A stretch of 64,000 bases of DNA from NCBI RefSeq assembly GCF_016518545.1, contig NZ_JACVTO010000007.1, positions 124,001-188,000 on the forward strand, read 5' to 3'. The notes beneath the pieces are model-generated. The model saw nothing but the letters and a program-made list of their open reading frames with translations, was not told where the DNA came from and searched no databases. Origin of the DNA: Pseudomonas sp. S30 (GTDB lineage: Bacteria > Pseudomonadota > Gammaproteobacteria > Pseudomonadales > Pseudomonadaceae). Below are positions 54,194-62,742 of the stretch, one piece after another. Both the position numbers and the translations under genes were made by a program. The stretch's first letter is position 1. Each line of letters begins with the position of its first letter.

Positions 54194-55461
54194 GCGCCCG
54201 CCTTGCTCGACTCACCGGACTGGGTGGCGTCCTGGCTCGGCTGCCCCTGCAGGTGCGAGCCAGGGGTAGCGGGCACCTGGGCGCTGTCCTGGACGATCTC
54301 GACCTGGGTGCCCTCACGCAGGCGATCGGTGCCTTCGAGCACCAGGCGCTCGCCGTCCTTGAGCCCTTCGAGGATCACGCTGTTGACGCCGTCGCTGGCG
54401 CCCACCTTGAGCTTGCGCACGATGACCTTGTCGTCGGCACCGATCACATAGGCGAACGTACCGTCGTTACCGAACTGGATGGCGGCGGCCGGGGCCAGCA
54501 CCACCTGCTTGAGAGTATCGGCCAGCAGGCGCACGTTGACGAACTGGTTAGGGAACAACGCGCTGTCCTTGTTTTCGAACAGGCCCTTGAACTTGAGGGT
54601 GCCGGTGGTGGTGTCGATCTGGTTGTCCAGACTGCCCAGCACACCGGTGGCCTGCAGCCGGGTGTCCCCCCGATCCCAGGCCTCCACGGTCAGCCGCGCA
54701 CCGCTGCGGTAGCGCTCGAGCACGGTGCTCAATTCGGTTTCCGGCAAGGTGAAGGCGACGTTGATCGGCTGGGTCTGGGTGATCGCCACCAGGGCCGTGG
54801 TGTCGTTGGCCGCCACCAGGTTGCCCAGGTCGAGCTGGCGCAGCCCGAGGCGACCGCTGATCGGCGCGCGAATCTGGCTGAACTCCAGGTTCAACCGTGC
54901 ATCGTTGACCGCCGCCTGATTGGTCTTGACCAGGCCCTGGAACTGCCCGACCTGGGCCTGGGCGGTATCCAGGGTCTGCTTGGCGATGCTGTCCTCGGCA
55001 TACAAGCCCTTGTAGCGGGCCAGATCGACCTGGGCGTTCTGCAACTGCGCCTGGTTCTGCGCCAATGTCCCCTCGGCCTGCTGCAAGGCGATGCGATAAG
55101 GGCGGGGATCGATCTCGGCGAGCAGGTCGCCGGCCTTCACCTGTTGCCCTTCCTTGAAGTGGATCTTCACCAGCTCGCCGGCGACCCGACTGCGTACATT
55201 GACCGTACTGGTGGCCGTGACCGTGCCCAGGGCCTTGTAGTACAGCGGGAAATCGCCGACGCGCACCGGTTCCACGCGGACCGGCACCGGATCGCTGGAG
55301 GCGCCGTAACCCGGCCGCCCGCTCTTGGTCAGGTGCGCCGCCGGCTCCTTGTGCTTGGGTGCTGCGGCAGGCCACAGCCACCAGGCCAGCAAGGCCACCA
55401 GCAACAGGAGCAACAGGCCGATCAGCCAGCGACGTGGGGAACGGGATACGGGAGCTTGCAT
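54190..55461 (-). CDS. muxA: RND efflux periplasmic adaptor (MuxA/MdtA)
   Basis: Membrane fusion protein of 423 residues joining the pump to OpmB. N-terminal anchor [19 protein letters not shown] (about 12-30). Lipoyl halves flank a coiled-coil hairpin ([34 protein letters not shown], then [37 protein letters not shown]), followed by the barrel block [19 protein letters not shown]. The C-terminal tail is long and rich in Pro, Gln and Ser. First gene of the operon; the promoter should lie in 55465-55590. Confidence 0.95.
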   Translation of the reverse strand: MQAPVSRSPRRWLIGLLLLLLVALLAWWLWPAAAPKHKEPAAHLTKSGRPGYGASSDPVPVRVEPVRVGDFPLYYKALGTVTATSTVNVRSRVAGELVKIHFKEGQQVKAGDLLAEIDPRPYRIALQQAEGTLAQNQAQLQNAQVDLARYKGLYAEDSIAKQTLDTAQAQVGQFQGLVKTNQAAVNDARLNLEFSQIRAPISGRLGLRQLDLGNLVAANDTTALVAITQTQPINVAFTLPETELSTVLERYRSGARLTVEAWDRGDTRLQATGVLGSLDNQIDTTTGTLKFKGLFENKDSALFPNQFVNVRLLADTLKQVVLAPAAAIQFGNDGTFAYVIGADDKVIVRKLKVGASDGVNSVILEGLKDGERLVLEGTDRLREGTQVEIVQDSAQVPATPGSHLQGQPSQDATQSGESSKAGA

Positions 55462-55540
55462 AGGGTGAACGAACCTTGTTCAGAGAGTGGCGAGCTGGGA
55501 CGTTGAACGATAAGCACTGGCATTGGATTAGCAAAGCGCC

Positions 55541-55557
55541 TTTACCTGGGATTTACC
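55541..55557. promoter_or_regulatory. 11-bp-spaced direct repeat upstream of muxA
   Basis: TTTACC at 55541-55546 and again at 55552-55557 (GGTAAA-N5-GGTAAA on the coding strand), 80-96 bases before the muxA start. An 11-base period is typical of OmpR/PhoB-family response regulator boxes. Confidence 0.4.
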
Positions 55558-55592
55558 ATTGGCTGACGTAGCTAAAACGATGAACTTTAAAT

Positions 55593-55622
55593 GAAAACGG
55601 CCCGGAGTGGGCTCCGGGCCGT
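55593..55622 (-). terminator. Intrinsic terminator of tpx
   Basis: Perfect 11-bp stem (acggcccggag / ctccgggccgt) with loop of 4, followed on the minus strand by TTTT. It lies 62 bases after the tpx stop and insulates the mux operon. Confidence 0.85.
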
Positions 55623-55684
55623 CGTTCAGGCATGCCTGTCTGCGCAGAGGCCGTGGCGGGCTGTGCCACGGCGCAGGCGCATGC

Positions 55685-56185
55685 TTACTTGAGCACCGCC
55701 AGTGCCGCCTCGTAGTTCGGCTCTTCGGCGATTTCCTTGACCAGTTCGGCGTGCAGCACTTTGTCCTGCTCATCCAGTACCACGACGGCGCGCGCGGTCA
55801 GGCCGGCAAGCGGGCCGTCGGCAATGGCCACGCCGTAGTTCTCGATGAATTCGCGGCCGCGCAGGGTGGACAGGTTCTTGACGTTTTCCAGGCCTTCGGC
55901 GCCGCAGAAACGCGCCTGGGCGAACGGCAGGTCGGCGGAGATGCACAGCACGACGGTGTTGGGCAGTTCGTTGGCCTGGGCGTTGAACTTGCGCACAGAA
56001 GTGGCGCAGGTCGGTGTATCGACGCTCGGGAAGATGTTCAGCACCTTGCGCTTGCCAGCGTAGTCTTTGAGCGACTTGTCGGCCAGGCCTTCGCCGACCA
56101 GGGAAAAGGCTGGCGCCTGGGCACCGACCTTGGGCAATTCGCCGTTGACCTGCACCGGGTTGCCTTTGAGAGTGACTTGAGCCAT
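55685..56185 (-). CDS. tpx: Thiol peroxidase (Tpx, atypical 2-Cys peroxiredoxin)
   Basis: Reduces hydrogen peroxide and alkyl hydroperoxides with thioredoxin. 166 residues, the normal length. The peroxidatic Cys60 sits in [15 protein letters not shown] and the resolving Cys94 in [14 protein letters not shown]. Start ATG 56185 follows AAGGA at 8 bases; the longer frame from 56269 adds residues absent from the family. Monocistronic: own terminator at 55597 and a 105-base gap upstream. Confidence 0.95.
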   Translation of the reverse strand: MAQVTLKGNPVQVNGELPKVGAQAPAFSLVGEGLADKSLKDYAGKRKVLNIFPSVDTPTCATSVRKFNAQANELPNTVVLCISADLPFAQARFCGAEGLENVKNLSTLRGREFIENYGVAIADGPLAGLTARAVVVLDEQDKVLHAELVKEIAEEPNYEAALAVLK

Positions 56186-56290
56186 GGCGCTATTCCTTGA
56201 TGAGGTTTGGAAAAAGGATCCAGAGTTAAGCGCTTTTGGACGCAGGCTGCAAGCGGGCAAGCGTTGCAAGCCCGCCCTGCTCGGCGCCGC

Positions 56291-57571
56291 TCAGCTCAGC
56301 AGGCCGTATACCACCGAGCTCAATGCCACCAGGCCGATCGCCACGACGAAGATGTTCGATACCGCACCGCTGTACTTGCGCATCGACGGTACGCGGCGGA
56401 TGGCGTACATCGGCATCAGGAACAGCAGCACTGCCAGAATCGGACCGCCCAGCGACTCGATCATGCCCAGGATGCTTGGGTTCAAGGTGGCGACGATCCA
56501 GCACACCACCAGCATCAGCACCGCGACGATTCGGTCGAGGGCCTTGGCACCGGGCCGCAGGCCCGTTCTGACGATGATGCCCTTGAGACCTTCGTTGGCG
56601 CCGATGTAGTGGCCCAGGAAGGATTTGGCGATGGCAACGAAGGCGATCAGGGGCGCAGCGAAGGCAATGGCCGGATTGCTGAAATGGTTGGCCAGGTAAG
56701 AGAGGATGGACAGGTTCTGCGCTTTGGCTTCGGCCAGCTGAGCGCTACTGAGGGTCAATACGCAACTGAACACGAAGAACAGCACCATGGCCACCATCAG
56801 CAGGTGGGCGCGTGCCAGGATCTGCCCACTGCGCTGGTCGGCATGGTCCCCATAGCGGCGCTTCTGATCGACCGCGAAGGCCGAGATGATCGGCGAATGG
56901 TTGAAGGAAAACACCATCACCGGAATCGCCAACCACAAGGTGTGCAGCAGCGCCGAGCCAGCCGGCAGTTGCTGCGCGGTATCGAGGATGCCGCCATTCC
57001 AGTGCGGCACCAGGTACAGCGCCAGCAGCGCCAGGGCGACGATGAACGGGTAGACCAGCAGGCTCATGACCTTGACCGTGGCCTGTTCACCGCACCGCAC
57101 GATGGCCAGCAGGCCGAGGATCAGCACGAACGACAACAACGCCCGCGGCGGTGGCGTCGTGTGCAACTGGTGCTCCATGAAGCTGCTGACGGTATTGGTC
57201 AGCGCCACGCTGTAGATGAGCAGGATGGGGAAGATCGCGAAGAAGTACAGGATCGTGATCAGGGTGCCTGCCGTCACGCCGAAATGCTCCTCGACCACGT
57301 CGGTGATGTCACCGTCCCTGCTGCCGGACAGCACGAAGCGGGTCAGCGCGCGATGAGCATAGTAGGTCATGGGGAATGCCAGCAGCGCCAGGATCAGCAG
57401 CGGCCAGAAACCGCCGAGCCCGGCGTTGATCGGCAGGAACAGGGTTCCGGCGCCGATGGCCGTGCCGAACAGGCCCAGCATCCAGGTAGTGTCCTGACGC
57501 GACCAACTGCCCAGGGCAGCGGATTGAGTCGATTCGAAGCGTCGCTCGACGCCTTGGGCCTGCTCATTCAT
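56291..57571 (-). CDS. HAAAP family amino acid permease (serine/threonine SdaC/TdcC-like)
   Basis: Inner-membrane proton-coupled amino acid symporter of 426 residues with about 11 helices. WMLGLFGTAIGAGTLFLPINAGLGGFWPL is the diagnostic first helix of the hydroxy/aromatic amino acid permease family. GDITDVVEEHFG and FSFNHSPIISAFAVDQ are further conserved blocks typical of the SdaC/TdcC branch. ATG 57571 (M-N-E-Q-A-Q-G) with GGAG upstream is preferred to the frame from 57637. The substrate (serine, threonine or an aromatic amino acid) is inferred only from the family. Confidence 0.88.
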   Translation of the reverse strand: MNEQAQGVERRFESTQSAALGSWSRQDTTWMLGLFGTAIGAGTLFLPINAGLGGFWPLLILALLAFPMTYYAHRALTRFVLSGSRDGDITDVVEEHFGVTAGTLITILYFFAIFPILLIYSVALTNTVSSFMEHQLHTTPPPRALLSFVLILGLLAIVRCGEQATVKVMSLLVYPFIVALALLALYLVPHWNGGILDTAQQLPAGSALLHTLWLAIPVMVFSFNHSPIISAFAVDQKRRYGDHADQRSGQILARAHLLMVAMVLFFVFSCVLTLSSAQLAEAKAQNLSILSYLANHFSNPAIAFAAPLIAFVAIAKSFLGHYIGANEGLKGIIVRTGLRPGAKALDRIVAVLMLVVCWIVATLNPSILGMIESLGGPILAVLLFLMPMYAIRRVPSMRKYSGAVSNIFVVAIGLVALSSVVYGLLS

Positions 57572-57729
57572 CCGGGTGCAACTCCACTCACAAGATTGCA
57601 ACTGGCTGAGCATGGCCAAACCCAGGGTCCGCACCACCTCAACCGCAAAAGAGGGGCGCGATTGTGCACTGAATGGGGACTATTGCGAAGCCCTGTCGCA
57701 GGGATGGTGGCGCTGTACCGGGTCGGAAA

Positions 57730-57767
57730 AGCCCTCGGAAGGTGGACGAATCCGCCTGTCGAGGGCT
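57730..57767 (-). terminator. Intrinsic terminator of the aminotransferase gene
   Basis: Outer arms agccctcg / cgagggct enclose a second stem aggtgga / tccgcct; the minus strand continues with TTTT. It is 11 bases past the gene's stop. Confidence 0.75.
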
Positions 57768-57778
57768 CGTATCCACGC

Positions 57779-58972
57779 CTACTGGACGGCGGCGAAGGCT
57801 TCGGCGACCCGTTGCAGGTTGTCCGGACGCAGCCCGGCCATGCAGACACGGCCGCTGTCGAGGATGTACACACCGAACTCGTCGCGCAGGCGCCGCGCCT
57901 GCTCCGCGCTGAAGCCGGTGTAGCTGAACATGCCGCGCTGGCGCAGCAGGAACTGGAAATCCTGGCCAGGCAGCCGCGTGGCCAGCGCCTCCACCAACCC
58001 GTGGCGCATGTCGAGGATGCGCTGGCGCATGGCCTCGACTTCCGCCTGCCACTGGGCGTCGAGTGCCGCATCGCTGAGCACGCCGGTCACCAGTAGCGCG
58101 CCATGGCTGGGCGGGCTGGAATAGTTGCGCCGTACCGTGGCCTTGAGCTGGCCGAGCACGCGCTGGGCGCTCGACGCGTCGTCGCAGACCACCGACAGCC
58201 CCCCTACCCGCTCGCCATACAACGAGAATATCTTGGAGAACGAGTTGCTCACCAGGCACGGCACGCCGGCCCGGGCCATCTCGCGAATGGCGTAGGCATC
58301 CTCTACCAGCCCCTGGCCGAAGCCCTGGTAGGCGATGTCGAGGAACGGTATGAGCCCGCGCGCCTTGACCACCTCGACCACCTGCTGCCACTGGCTCTGG
58401 TCCAGGTCGACGCCCGTGGGGTTGTGGCAGCACGGGTGCAGCAGCACGATGCTGTGCTCTGGCAGGGCCTGCAGGGCAGCCAGCATGCCGGGGAAATCCA
58501 GGCCGCGCGAAGCCTGGTCGAAATAGGGGTAGGTATGCACCTGGAAACCGGCGCCTTCGAAAATGGCGCGGTGGTTGTCCCAGGTCGGATCGCTGACCCA
58601 GACCTCGGACTGCGGAAAATAACGCTTTAGGAAGTCTGCGCCGACCTTGAGCGCACCCGAGCCGCCGACGGTCTGCACGGTGGCCACGCGGCCAGCGGTG
58701 ACGGCTGGATGATCGGCACCGAACAGCAGCGCCTGGATCGCCTGGCGATAGCCGGCCAGACCCTCCATGGGCAGGTACAACGACGCTTCGTGGGGCTTGC
58801 CGGCCAGGCGCTTCTCGACCTCACCCACCGAGGGCAGCTGCGGCACTACGCCGGCTTCGTCGTAATACAGGCCGATACTCAGGTTGACCTTGTCGGCGCG
58901 CGGGTCGACCTTGAAGGCTTCCATCAACGAAAGAATCGGATCGCCGGCGTAGGCATCGACATGTTTGAACAC
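57779..58972 (-). CDS. tyrB: Aromatic amino acid aminotransferase (TyrB/AmaC type)
   Basis: PLP-dependent class I aminotransferase of 397 residues. The Schiff-base Lys is in [19 protein letters not shown] near residue 250; [12 protein letters not shown] holds the conserved Asn-Pro-Thr-Gly, and the Arg in VCMAGLR binds the substrate carboxylate. GTG 58972 is the start, with AAGGAG 9 bases upstream. Its neighbour dpkA suggests the P. putida D-lysine route, where the AmaC aminotransferase makes the keto acid that cyclises to piperideine-2-carboxylate; I recall amaC beside dpkA in KT2440. Aromatic substrates remain possible. A terminator follows at 57730. Confidence 0.9.
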   Translation of the reverse strand: MFKHVDAYAGDPILSLMEAFKVDPRADKVNLSIGLYYDEAGVVPQLPSVGEVEKRLAGKPHEASLYLPMEGLAGYRQAIQALLFGADHPAVTAGRVATVQTVGGSGALKVGADFLKRYFPQSEVWVSDPTWDNHRAIFEGAGFQVHTYPYFDQASRGLDFPGMLAALQALPEHSIVLLHPCCHNPTGVDLDQSQWQQVVEVVKARGLIPFLDIAYQGFGQGLVEDAYAIREMARAGVPCLVSNSFSKIFSLYGERVGGLSVVCDDASSAQRVLGQLKATVRRNYSSPPSHGALLVTGVLSDAALDAQWQAEVEAMRQRILDMRHGLVEALATRLPGQDFQFLLRQRGMFSYTGFSAEQARRLRDEFGVYILDSGRVCMAGLRPDNLQRVAEAFAAVQ

Positions 58973-59060
58973 AGCGTGCAGCTCCTTGGAATCGGGACAG
59001 TCGGAAGAACCCCCCGAGCATACCTGCTGAGGCGAGCCAGGAACATCACTGGATGCGCAA

Positions 59061-59103
59061 GCAGGGTGTGCCCGGATGCAATGCGGCCGGGGCGCAACCC
59101 TGC
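59061..59103 (-). terminator. Hairpin between dpkA and the aminotransferase gene
   Basis: Arms gcagggt (59061-59067) and accctgc (59097-59103) enclose a GC-rich inner stem. No T-run follows on the minus strand, so it may be an attenuating or mRNA-stabilising element and not a full stop. Confidence 0.4.
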
Positions 59104-59139
59104 GACGGCTGCGCGGCGCAGTTCAGGACTCGCCTGGCC

Positions 59140-60165
59140 TTACTCGAGCAGACGCTCAAGCGAGTGCCACTGCGCCTCGCCGACACTCACCCCTTCCCTG
59201 GCCGAGATCGCCCGCTCGCGGAATCGGCGCTCACCGGGCAGGCGCGACACGCCCGCAGCCCGCATCTGTTCCAGCAAGCCACGGCTGCGCTGGGCGAAAC
59301 GATCACCTTCTGCCTTGCCTGGATCGATGACGATGATCAACTGCCCGGTCCACGGCGTCTTGGCACCCGGATGCCCGGACCAGTCGAATTCCCAGGAGAA
59401 ATGCCCGCCCGTCAACCCCGCGGCGAGCAACTCGACCATCATCGACAACGCCGAGCCCTTGTGCCCGCCAAACGGCAGCAACGCGCCGCCGTCGAGGATG
59501 GCCTGAGGGTCCACGCTCGGATCGCCGGCGGCATCCACGCCCACCTGGTCTGGCAAAGCCCGACCCTCGCGCGCCGCGATCTGCACGTCACCGTGGGCCA
59601 TGGCGCTGGTGGCCATGTCGAAGACGATCGGCGACTGGCCAGCACAGGGCGCGGCAAAGGCGATCGGGTTGGTGCCGAACAGCGGTCGACGGGCGCCGTG
59701 GGGCACTACGCAGGTCATGCTGTTGACCACGCTCAGGGCGATCAGGCCTTCTTCGGCGAAGGGCTCCACATCCGGCCACAACGCGGCGAAATGGTGGGAG
59801 TTATGGATCGCCAGGACGGCGATACCGGCATTGCGCGCTTTGTGCACCAGCAGATCCCGGGCCGCTGCCAACGCCGGCTGGGCGAATCCGCCCTGGGCAT
59901 CGACCTGCACGAACGCCGCTGCGCGGTCGCTGACCTGAGCGACCGCCTGACCGTCGACCCAACCGCTGGCCAAGGTCGAGACATAGCCTGGGATACGAAA
60001 TACCCCATGACTGTGAGCACCGTCGCGCTGGGCGTTGGTGCAGTTGGTCGCCAGGATGGCGGCGACGGTGTCACTGCAACCGTGGCGCGAGAATATTCGG
60101 TACAAGAGGTCATGCAGCTTGGCGAATGGAACGCGAATCAAAGGATCCTTCAACGGCGAGGACAT
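59140..60165 (-). CDS. dpkA: Delta1-piperideine-2-carboxylate / pyrroline-2-carboxylate reductase
   Basis: NADPH-dependent cyclic imine reductase of 341 residues, of the malate/L-lactate dehydrogenase family but without lactate chemistry. NAQRDGAHSHGVFRIPGYV holds the family His, and GAGRRPLFGTNPIAFA-like (GARRPLFGTNPIAFAAP) plus GGHKGSALSMMVELLAAGLTGG mark the cofactor site. Start ATG 60165 follows GGGAG at 8 bases; the frame from 60300 adds unrelated residues. Reduces piperideine-2-carboxylate to L-pipecolate in D-lysine catabolism, or the proline analogue. It precedes the aminotransferase on the same strand, with 167 bases between. Confidence 0.9.
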   Translation of the reverse strand: MSSPLKDPLIRVPFAKLHDLLYRIFSRHGCSDTVAAILATNCTNAQRDGAHSHGVFRIPGYVSTLASGWVDGQAVAQVSDRAAAFVQVDAQGGFAQPALAAARDLLVHKARNAGIAVLAIHNSHHFAALWPDVEPFAEEGLIALSVVNSMTCVVPHGARRPLFGTNPIAFAAPCAGQSPIVFDMATSAMAHGDVQIAAREGRALPDQVGVDAAGDPSVDPQAILDGGALLPFGGHKGSALSMMVELLAAGLTGGHFSWEFDWSGHPGAKTPWTGQLIIVIDPGKAEGDRFAQRSRGLLEQMRAAGVSRLPGERRFRERAISAREGVSVGEAQWHSLERLLE

Positions 60166-60573
60166 CGGGTACTCCCTAAAAGGTTGCAAGTGACAGCGAC
60201 GGGCGGGGCCCGAATCACTGTTCGCCCGTGAGCGCCCCCTGTCAATCATCGCGCAGCATCGATGCGGGATCATTGCAATGGCGCAATGACCCAACTGCAC
60301 CGTTAAATATTATTGACCAACCGTACCCGCGAACCCGTGCCGCCACAGGCGCGCAGCCGATACGGATGGCCACCGACGGGAGCTGACCTGCCGAAGTCCC
60401 CGGGCCAGTCGTTTGACATATCGAACGGCTCTGGCAAGCTACGGTTCATGTCCCGACCGGTACGATGGCCTCCAGGCCATGCCGGCAGTGCTCGGGGCCT
60501 CAGGCCGCGCTTCCAGGCCCTGCGCCACGCGCCTGCATGACAACGACAGGCAGCGCCTGTCCCAAGGTGACAT
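60166..60573. promoter_or_regulatory. Divergent regulatory region of dpkA and the peptidase C26 gene
   Basis: 408 bases without a supported gene. On the minus strand TTGACA at 60245-60240 may be the -35 of dpkA. A perfect 7-bp inverted repeat tcattgc-N6-gcaatga at 60270-60289 sits where an activator would bind, about 65 bases before the predicted start of RNA. On the plus strand a consensus TTGACA lies at 60413-60418 but its -10 is poor. An RpiR/LysR-type regulator gene might have been expected beside dpkA, but none is here. Confidence 0.45.
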
Positions 60574-61383
60574 ATGTCCAACAGCAACATTGGCAACAAG
60601 CAAGCCGGCCCGCGCAAACCCGTCGTCCTGATGACCATGGGCACCCAGGAACGCAAGGGCCACGACTACCAGGTCATGACCCACAAGTACATCGCGCCAC
60701 TGGTCGAGTTTTCCGACTGCGTGCCGGTACTGGTGCCTACGTGCTGCGGCACTGATGCCCTCGAGGCGTATCTGAACATGGCCGACGGCGTCTACCTGAC
60801 CGGTGCCGGCAGCAATATCGACCCTGCATTGTACGGACAGGAAAACCAGACGCCCGGCAAGGCCCAGGACAAGAACCGTGACCTGTTCGACATCCCGCTG
60901 GTGCAACTGGCCATTGCCCGAGGCCTGCCGATTTTCGGCATTTGCCGAGGCATGCAGGAAATCAACGTGGCACTGGGCGGCGACATTTACCAGAAAGTGT
61001 ACGCCGAGCCAGGCTTCGACGATCACCGGGAAAACCCGGATGACCCAGTGGAGGTGCAGTACGCCGCCTCTCACGCGGTGACCATCGAGCCAGGCACGTG
61101 GCTGTGTGAGGCCCTGGGTACCGGCCGTATACGCGTCAACTCCCTGCATGGCCAGGGGCTGCGCAACCTGGGCGAAGGACTGGAGCCTATCGCCCGCGCC
61201 GATGATGGCCTGGTAGAAGCCATCCACGGCCCGAGCATCTCGCCCTTCCTGTTCGCAGTGCAGTGGCATCCTGAGTGGCAAGCGGCGAAGAACCCGGATT
61301 CGATCCAGCTATTCAGGGCGTTCGGTGATGCCTGCCGCGCCCAGGTGCGCAAGGCGCACGCCATCAGGCGGCGTGAAGCCTGA
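60574..61383 (+). CDS. Class I glutamine-amidotransferase-like hydrolase (peptidase C26, PuuD/SpuA type)
   Basis: Gamma-glutamyl hydrolase of 269 residues, likely cytoplasmic. Triad: Cys124 in IFGICRGMQEIN and the His-Glu pair in VQWHPEW near residue 230. The motif HGQGLRNLGEGL and the polyamine-branch spacing resemble gamma-glutamyl-GABA hydrolases. ATG 60574 follows AAGGTGACAT. Neighbouring kdgD and a permease are transcribed the same way, but 346 bases separate them, so separate control is likely. Confidence 0.87.
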   Translation: MSNSNIGNKQAGPRKPVVLMTMGTQERKGHDYQVMTHKYIAPLVEFSDCVPVLVPTCCGTDALEAYLNMADGVYLTGAGSNIDPALYGQENQTPGKAQDKNRDLFDIPLVQLAIARGLPIFGICRGMQEINVALGGDIYQKVYAEPGFDDHRENPDDPVEVQYAASHAVTIEPGTWLCEALGTGRIRVNSLHGQGLRNLGEGLEPIARADDGLVEAIHGPSISPFLFAVQWHPEWQAAKNPDSIQLFRAFGDACRAQVRKAHAIRRREA

Positions 61384-61729
61384 ACAAGTCGGCGTACAGG
61401 CGGGGTCGAGGCAATCTCGGCCCCGCGTACCGCTCCAGGCTTGCAGTCACATTGGCTTGAGCGCCCTGCAATCCTGAGTTCTCGCCTCAAGAGATACGAT
61501 GACCTTCAATAACGCGTCGCGTGACTGCCACTTTACGGTCGTTTGGCCGTCTACTTTGATCCCTCACCTATCTGCCCGATAGGCTCAACCCCCTTTCGAA
61601 AGCACATCTTCTTACCTGTGGGCGAAGACAATTTGGATGAGAGGGCTTTTCACCAAGCTAGTTGTACGATAACTTACCTCTCAGCTTGGTTTCCTCTCTT
61701 CCTCCAAGCCTCACAGGATGCCCACAACA
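61384..61729. promoter_or_regulatory. Leader region of kdgD
   Basis: 346 bases without a gene. A hairpin gcggggtcgag / ctcggccccgc at 61400-61426 (one G-T pair) follows the hydrolase gene and may terminate it, though the T-run is missing. The near-palindrome agttgtacgataact at 61660-61674, 56 bases before the start, resembles operators of GntR/FCD sugar-acid regulators. The final 30 bases are pyrimidine-rich. Confidence 0.4.
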
Positions 61730-62647
61730 ATGAACCCACAAGAACTGAAGACCATCCTTTCCCACGGCCTGCTGTCCTTTCCAGTGACGGACTTCGACGC
61801 CCAGGGCGATTTCAATCCAGCAGGCTATGCCAAACGCCTGCAGTGGCTGGCGCCCTACGGCGCCAGTGCGCTGTTCGCCGCAGGCGGGACCGGCGAATTC
61901 TTCTCCCTGGCTGCCAGTGAATACAGCCAGGTGATCAAGACCGCCGTCGACACCTGTGCCGATTCCGTGCCTATCCTGGCCGGTGTGGGGGGCTCGACCC
62001 GTCAGGCCATCGAGTATGCCCAGCAGGCCGAGCGCCTGGGCGCCAAGGGTCTGCTGCTGCTGCCGCACTACCTGACCGAAGCCAGCCAGGACGGTGTCGC
62101 TGCCCATGTAGAGGCGGTGTGCAAGTCGGTGAACATCGGTGTGGTGGTCTACAACCGCAATGTCTGCCGCCTAAACGCCACACAACTCGAGCAATTGGCC
62201 GAGCGCTGCCCCAACCTGATCGGCTACAAGGACGGTCTGGGCGACATCGAACTGATGGTGTCGATCCGCCGCCGCCTGGGCGATCGCTTCAGTTACCTGG
62301 GTGGCCTGCCTACGGCCGAGGTCTATGCTGCCGCGTACAAGGCGCTGGGCGTCCCCGTGTACTCATCGGCGGTGTTCAACTTCGTACCCAAGACCGCCAT
62401 GGACTTCTACAACGCCATCGCCCGCGAAGACCATGCCACCGTCGGCAAATTGATCGACGACTTCTTCCTGCCGTACCTGGACATCCGCAACCGCAAGGCC
62501 GGCTACGCGGTGAGCATCGTCAAGGCCGGCGCACGCATCGCAGGGTACGACGCCGGCCCCGTGCGCACCCCGCTCACCGACCTGACCGACGAGGAATACC
62601 AGGCGCTCGCCGCGCTGATGGACAAGATGGGTCCACAACACGTGTGA
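61730..62647 (+). CDS. kdgD: 5-dehydro-4-deoxyglucarate dehydratase
   Basis: Decarboxylating dehydratase of the DHDPS/NAL class I aldolase fold, 305 residues. It converts 5-keto-4-deoxyglucarate to alpha-ketoglutarate semialdehyde in the D-glucarate/galactarate pathway. Schiff-base Lys167 is in IGYKDGLGD, with Tyr141 (VVVYNRN) and the GGTGEFFSL block (52-60). ATG 61730 is preferred over 61718, whose binding site would be too close. A short hairpin separates it from the permease. The glucarate dehydratase and the semialdehyde dehydrogenase are not in this window. Confidence 0.93.
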   Translation: MNPQELKTILSHGLLSFPVTDFDAQGDFNPAGYAKRLQWLAPYGASALFAAGGTGEFFSLAASEYSQVIKTAVDTCADSVPILAGVGGSTRQAIEYAQQAERLGAKGLLLLPHYLTEASQDGVAAHVEAVCKSVNIGVVVYNRNVCRLNATQLEQLAERCPNLIGYKDGLGDIELMVSIRRRLGDRFSYLGGLPTAEVYAAAYKALGVPVYSSAVFNFVPKTAMDFYNAIAREDHATVGKLIDDFFLPYLDIRNRKAGYAVSIVKAGARIAGYDAGPVRTPLTDLTDEEYQALAALMDKMGPQHV

Positions 62648-62670
62648 CGCCAGGCCTCTGCCAAGGCCGC

Positions 62671-62693
62671 GCCGGAGCGAGACCCGCTCCGGC
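62671..62693 (+). terminator. Intercistronic hairpin between kdgD and the permease
   Basis: Perfect 9-bp stem gccggagcg / cgctccggc with loop agacc, no T-run. May reduce read-through or protect the upstream message. Confidence 0.4.
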
Positions 62694-62742
62694 CTACAAT
62701 TCGAACGCCCCGCACAACAATAACTAGTGGGAGTACACTCGC

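Noticed and set aside
52241..54451. A 736-codon plus-strand open frame antisense to muxB
   Set aside because: Same reason as the muxC shadow: low-complexity composition, no domain, and a full conserved gene on the other strand.
55517..55533. Possible sigma-54 promoter (TGGCATTGGATTAGC, GG-N10-GC)
   Set aside because: It points to the plus strand, where no gene follows, and the -12 part (TAGC) departs from TTGC.
56207..58096. A 629-codon plus-strand frame antisense to the HAAAP permease and part of the aminotransferase
   Set aside because: Repetitive Gln/His/Arg content and no recognisable domain. It overlaps two conserved minus-strand genes and their terminator.
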